A stretch of DNA of 32,514 nt, from assembly GCA_031285775.1 (NCBI GenBank), contig JAITVN010000020.1, positions 1 through 32,514 on the forward strand. Direction: 5' to 3'. This document shows positions 32,401 through 32,514 of the stretch, piece by piece. The notes under the pieces were generated by a model. That model saw nothing but the letters and a program-made list of their open reading frames with translations. It searched no databases and had not been told where the DNA came from. The DNA is from Streptococcaceae bacterium. GTDB taxonomy: Bacteria; Bacillota; Bacilli; Lactobacillales; Streptococcaceae. Within the stretch, counting starts at the first letter, position 1. Every line of letters begins with the position of its first letter. The translations under genes were made by a program, and so were the position numbers.

Positions 32401-32514
32401 GGCTCGTGAGCCAGTTGAGTGCGCGGAGCGTGCGAAACAGAAAACCACCCGCTATGCGGGTGGCGTTAGTCGGTTTGACCAAAAGCAAGTATAATTGAGA
32501 TGTTCAGGTTCAAT
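32401..32514. other. Hairpin-rich region at the window edge
   Basis: GGCTC-GT-GAGCC (32401-32412) is followed by a GC-rich stretch and a strong hairpin, CCACCCGC-TAT-GCGGGTGG (32445-32463), then a TATAAT (32490-32495). On the minus strand the second hairpin runs into TTTTCTG, so it could end a gene beyond the edge. The clustered hairpins could also be the subterminal region of an IS200/IS605-type element, cut off here. Confidence 0.4.

Noticed and set aside
1-32514. CRISPR array, tRNA or rRNA genes, prophage or conjugation genes
   Set aside because: No regularly spaced repeats, cloverleaf genes or mobility proteins were seen in the window.

Overview
The window looks like chromosome from a low-GC Gram-positive coccus of the Streptococcaceae, most like Lactococcus or a close relative. 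The signs are a PolC-type replicative polymerase, a three-gene walR-walK-walJ (vicRKX) operon without yycHI, a WalK with no extracytoplasmic sensor, an LPXTG surface locus and strong AAGGAGG-type ribosome binding sites. The genus is inferred; no rRNA is present.

Layout. 1-1676 (minus): 5' part of a fused tandem 2-hydroxyacyl-CoA dehydratase activase, cut by the window edge. 1916-3650: a CPBP-family membrane protease and a divergent TetR regulator, with a 31-bp perfect palindrome on the protease promoter. 3651-3863: a stretch bounded by a 28-bp repeat of the tetR 3' end. 3884-4615 (minus): rsuA. 4720-13766 (plus): seven tightly packed genes, namely a CarS-like CTP transferase, a rifampin-phosphotransferase-like dikinase, a PssA-like CDP-alcohol phosphatidyltransferase, a phosphatidylserine decarboxylase, a UbiA-family prenyltransferase, a second dikinase and a GNAT-like protein. 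13933-14885: a PadR regulator with a membrane partner. 14981-19195 (minus): four surface genes, followed by a divergent TetR gene (19580). 20258-24763 (minus): polC. 24866-25838 (minus): a TetR gene and a frameshifted small membrane protein gene. 25982-26530 (minus): a ClbS/DfsB-family protein. 26698-29812: walRKJ. 30114-30896: a secreted DUF5648-repeat protein. 31086-32354: tyrS. The last 120 bases are hairpin-rich and may begin a mobile element.

The main candidate for an undescribed system is the seven-gene cluster at 4720-13766. Read as a pathway it gives: phosphorylation of a hydrophobic alcohol by one or both ATP dikinases, CTP activation by the CarS-like enzyme, exchange of CMP for serine by the PssA-like enzyme, decarboxylation to phosphoethanolamine by Psd, prenyl transfer by UbiA and possibly acyl transfer by the last protein. 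This resembles the archaeal route to archaetidylethanolamine, in a bacterial group generally reported to lack phosphatidylethanolamine. The substrate and product are inference.

A second pattern concerns translation starts. rsuA, polC and walR each have an extended -10 box exactly six bases before the ATG and no Shine-Dalgarno sequence, so their mRNAs should be leaderless. The CarS-like gene that opens the lipid cluster is similar, with nine bases.
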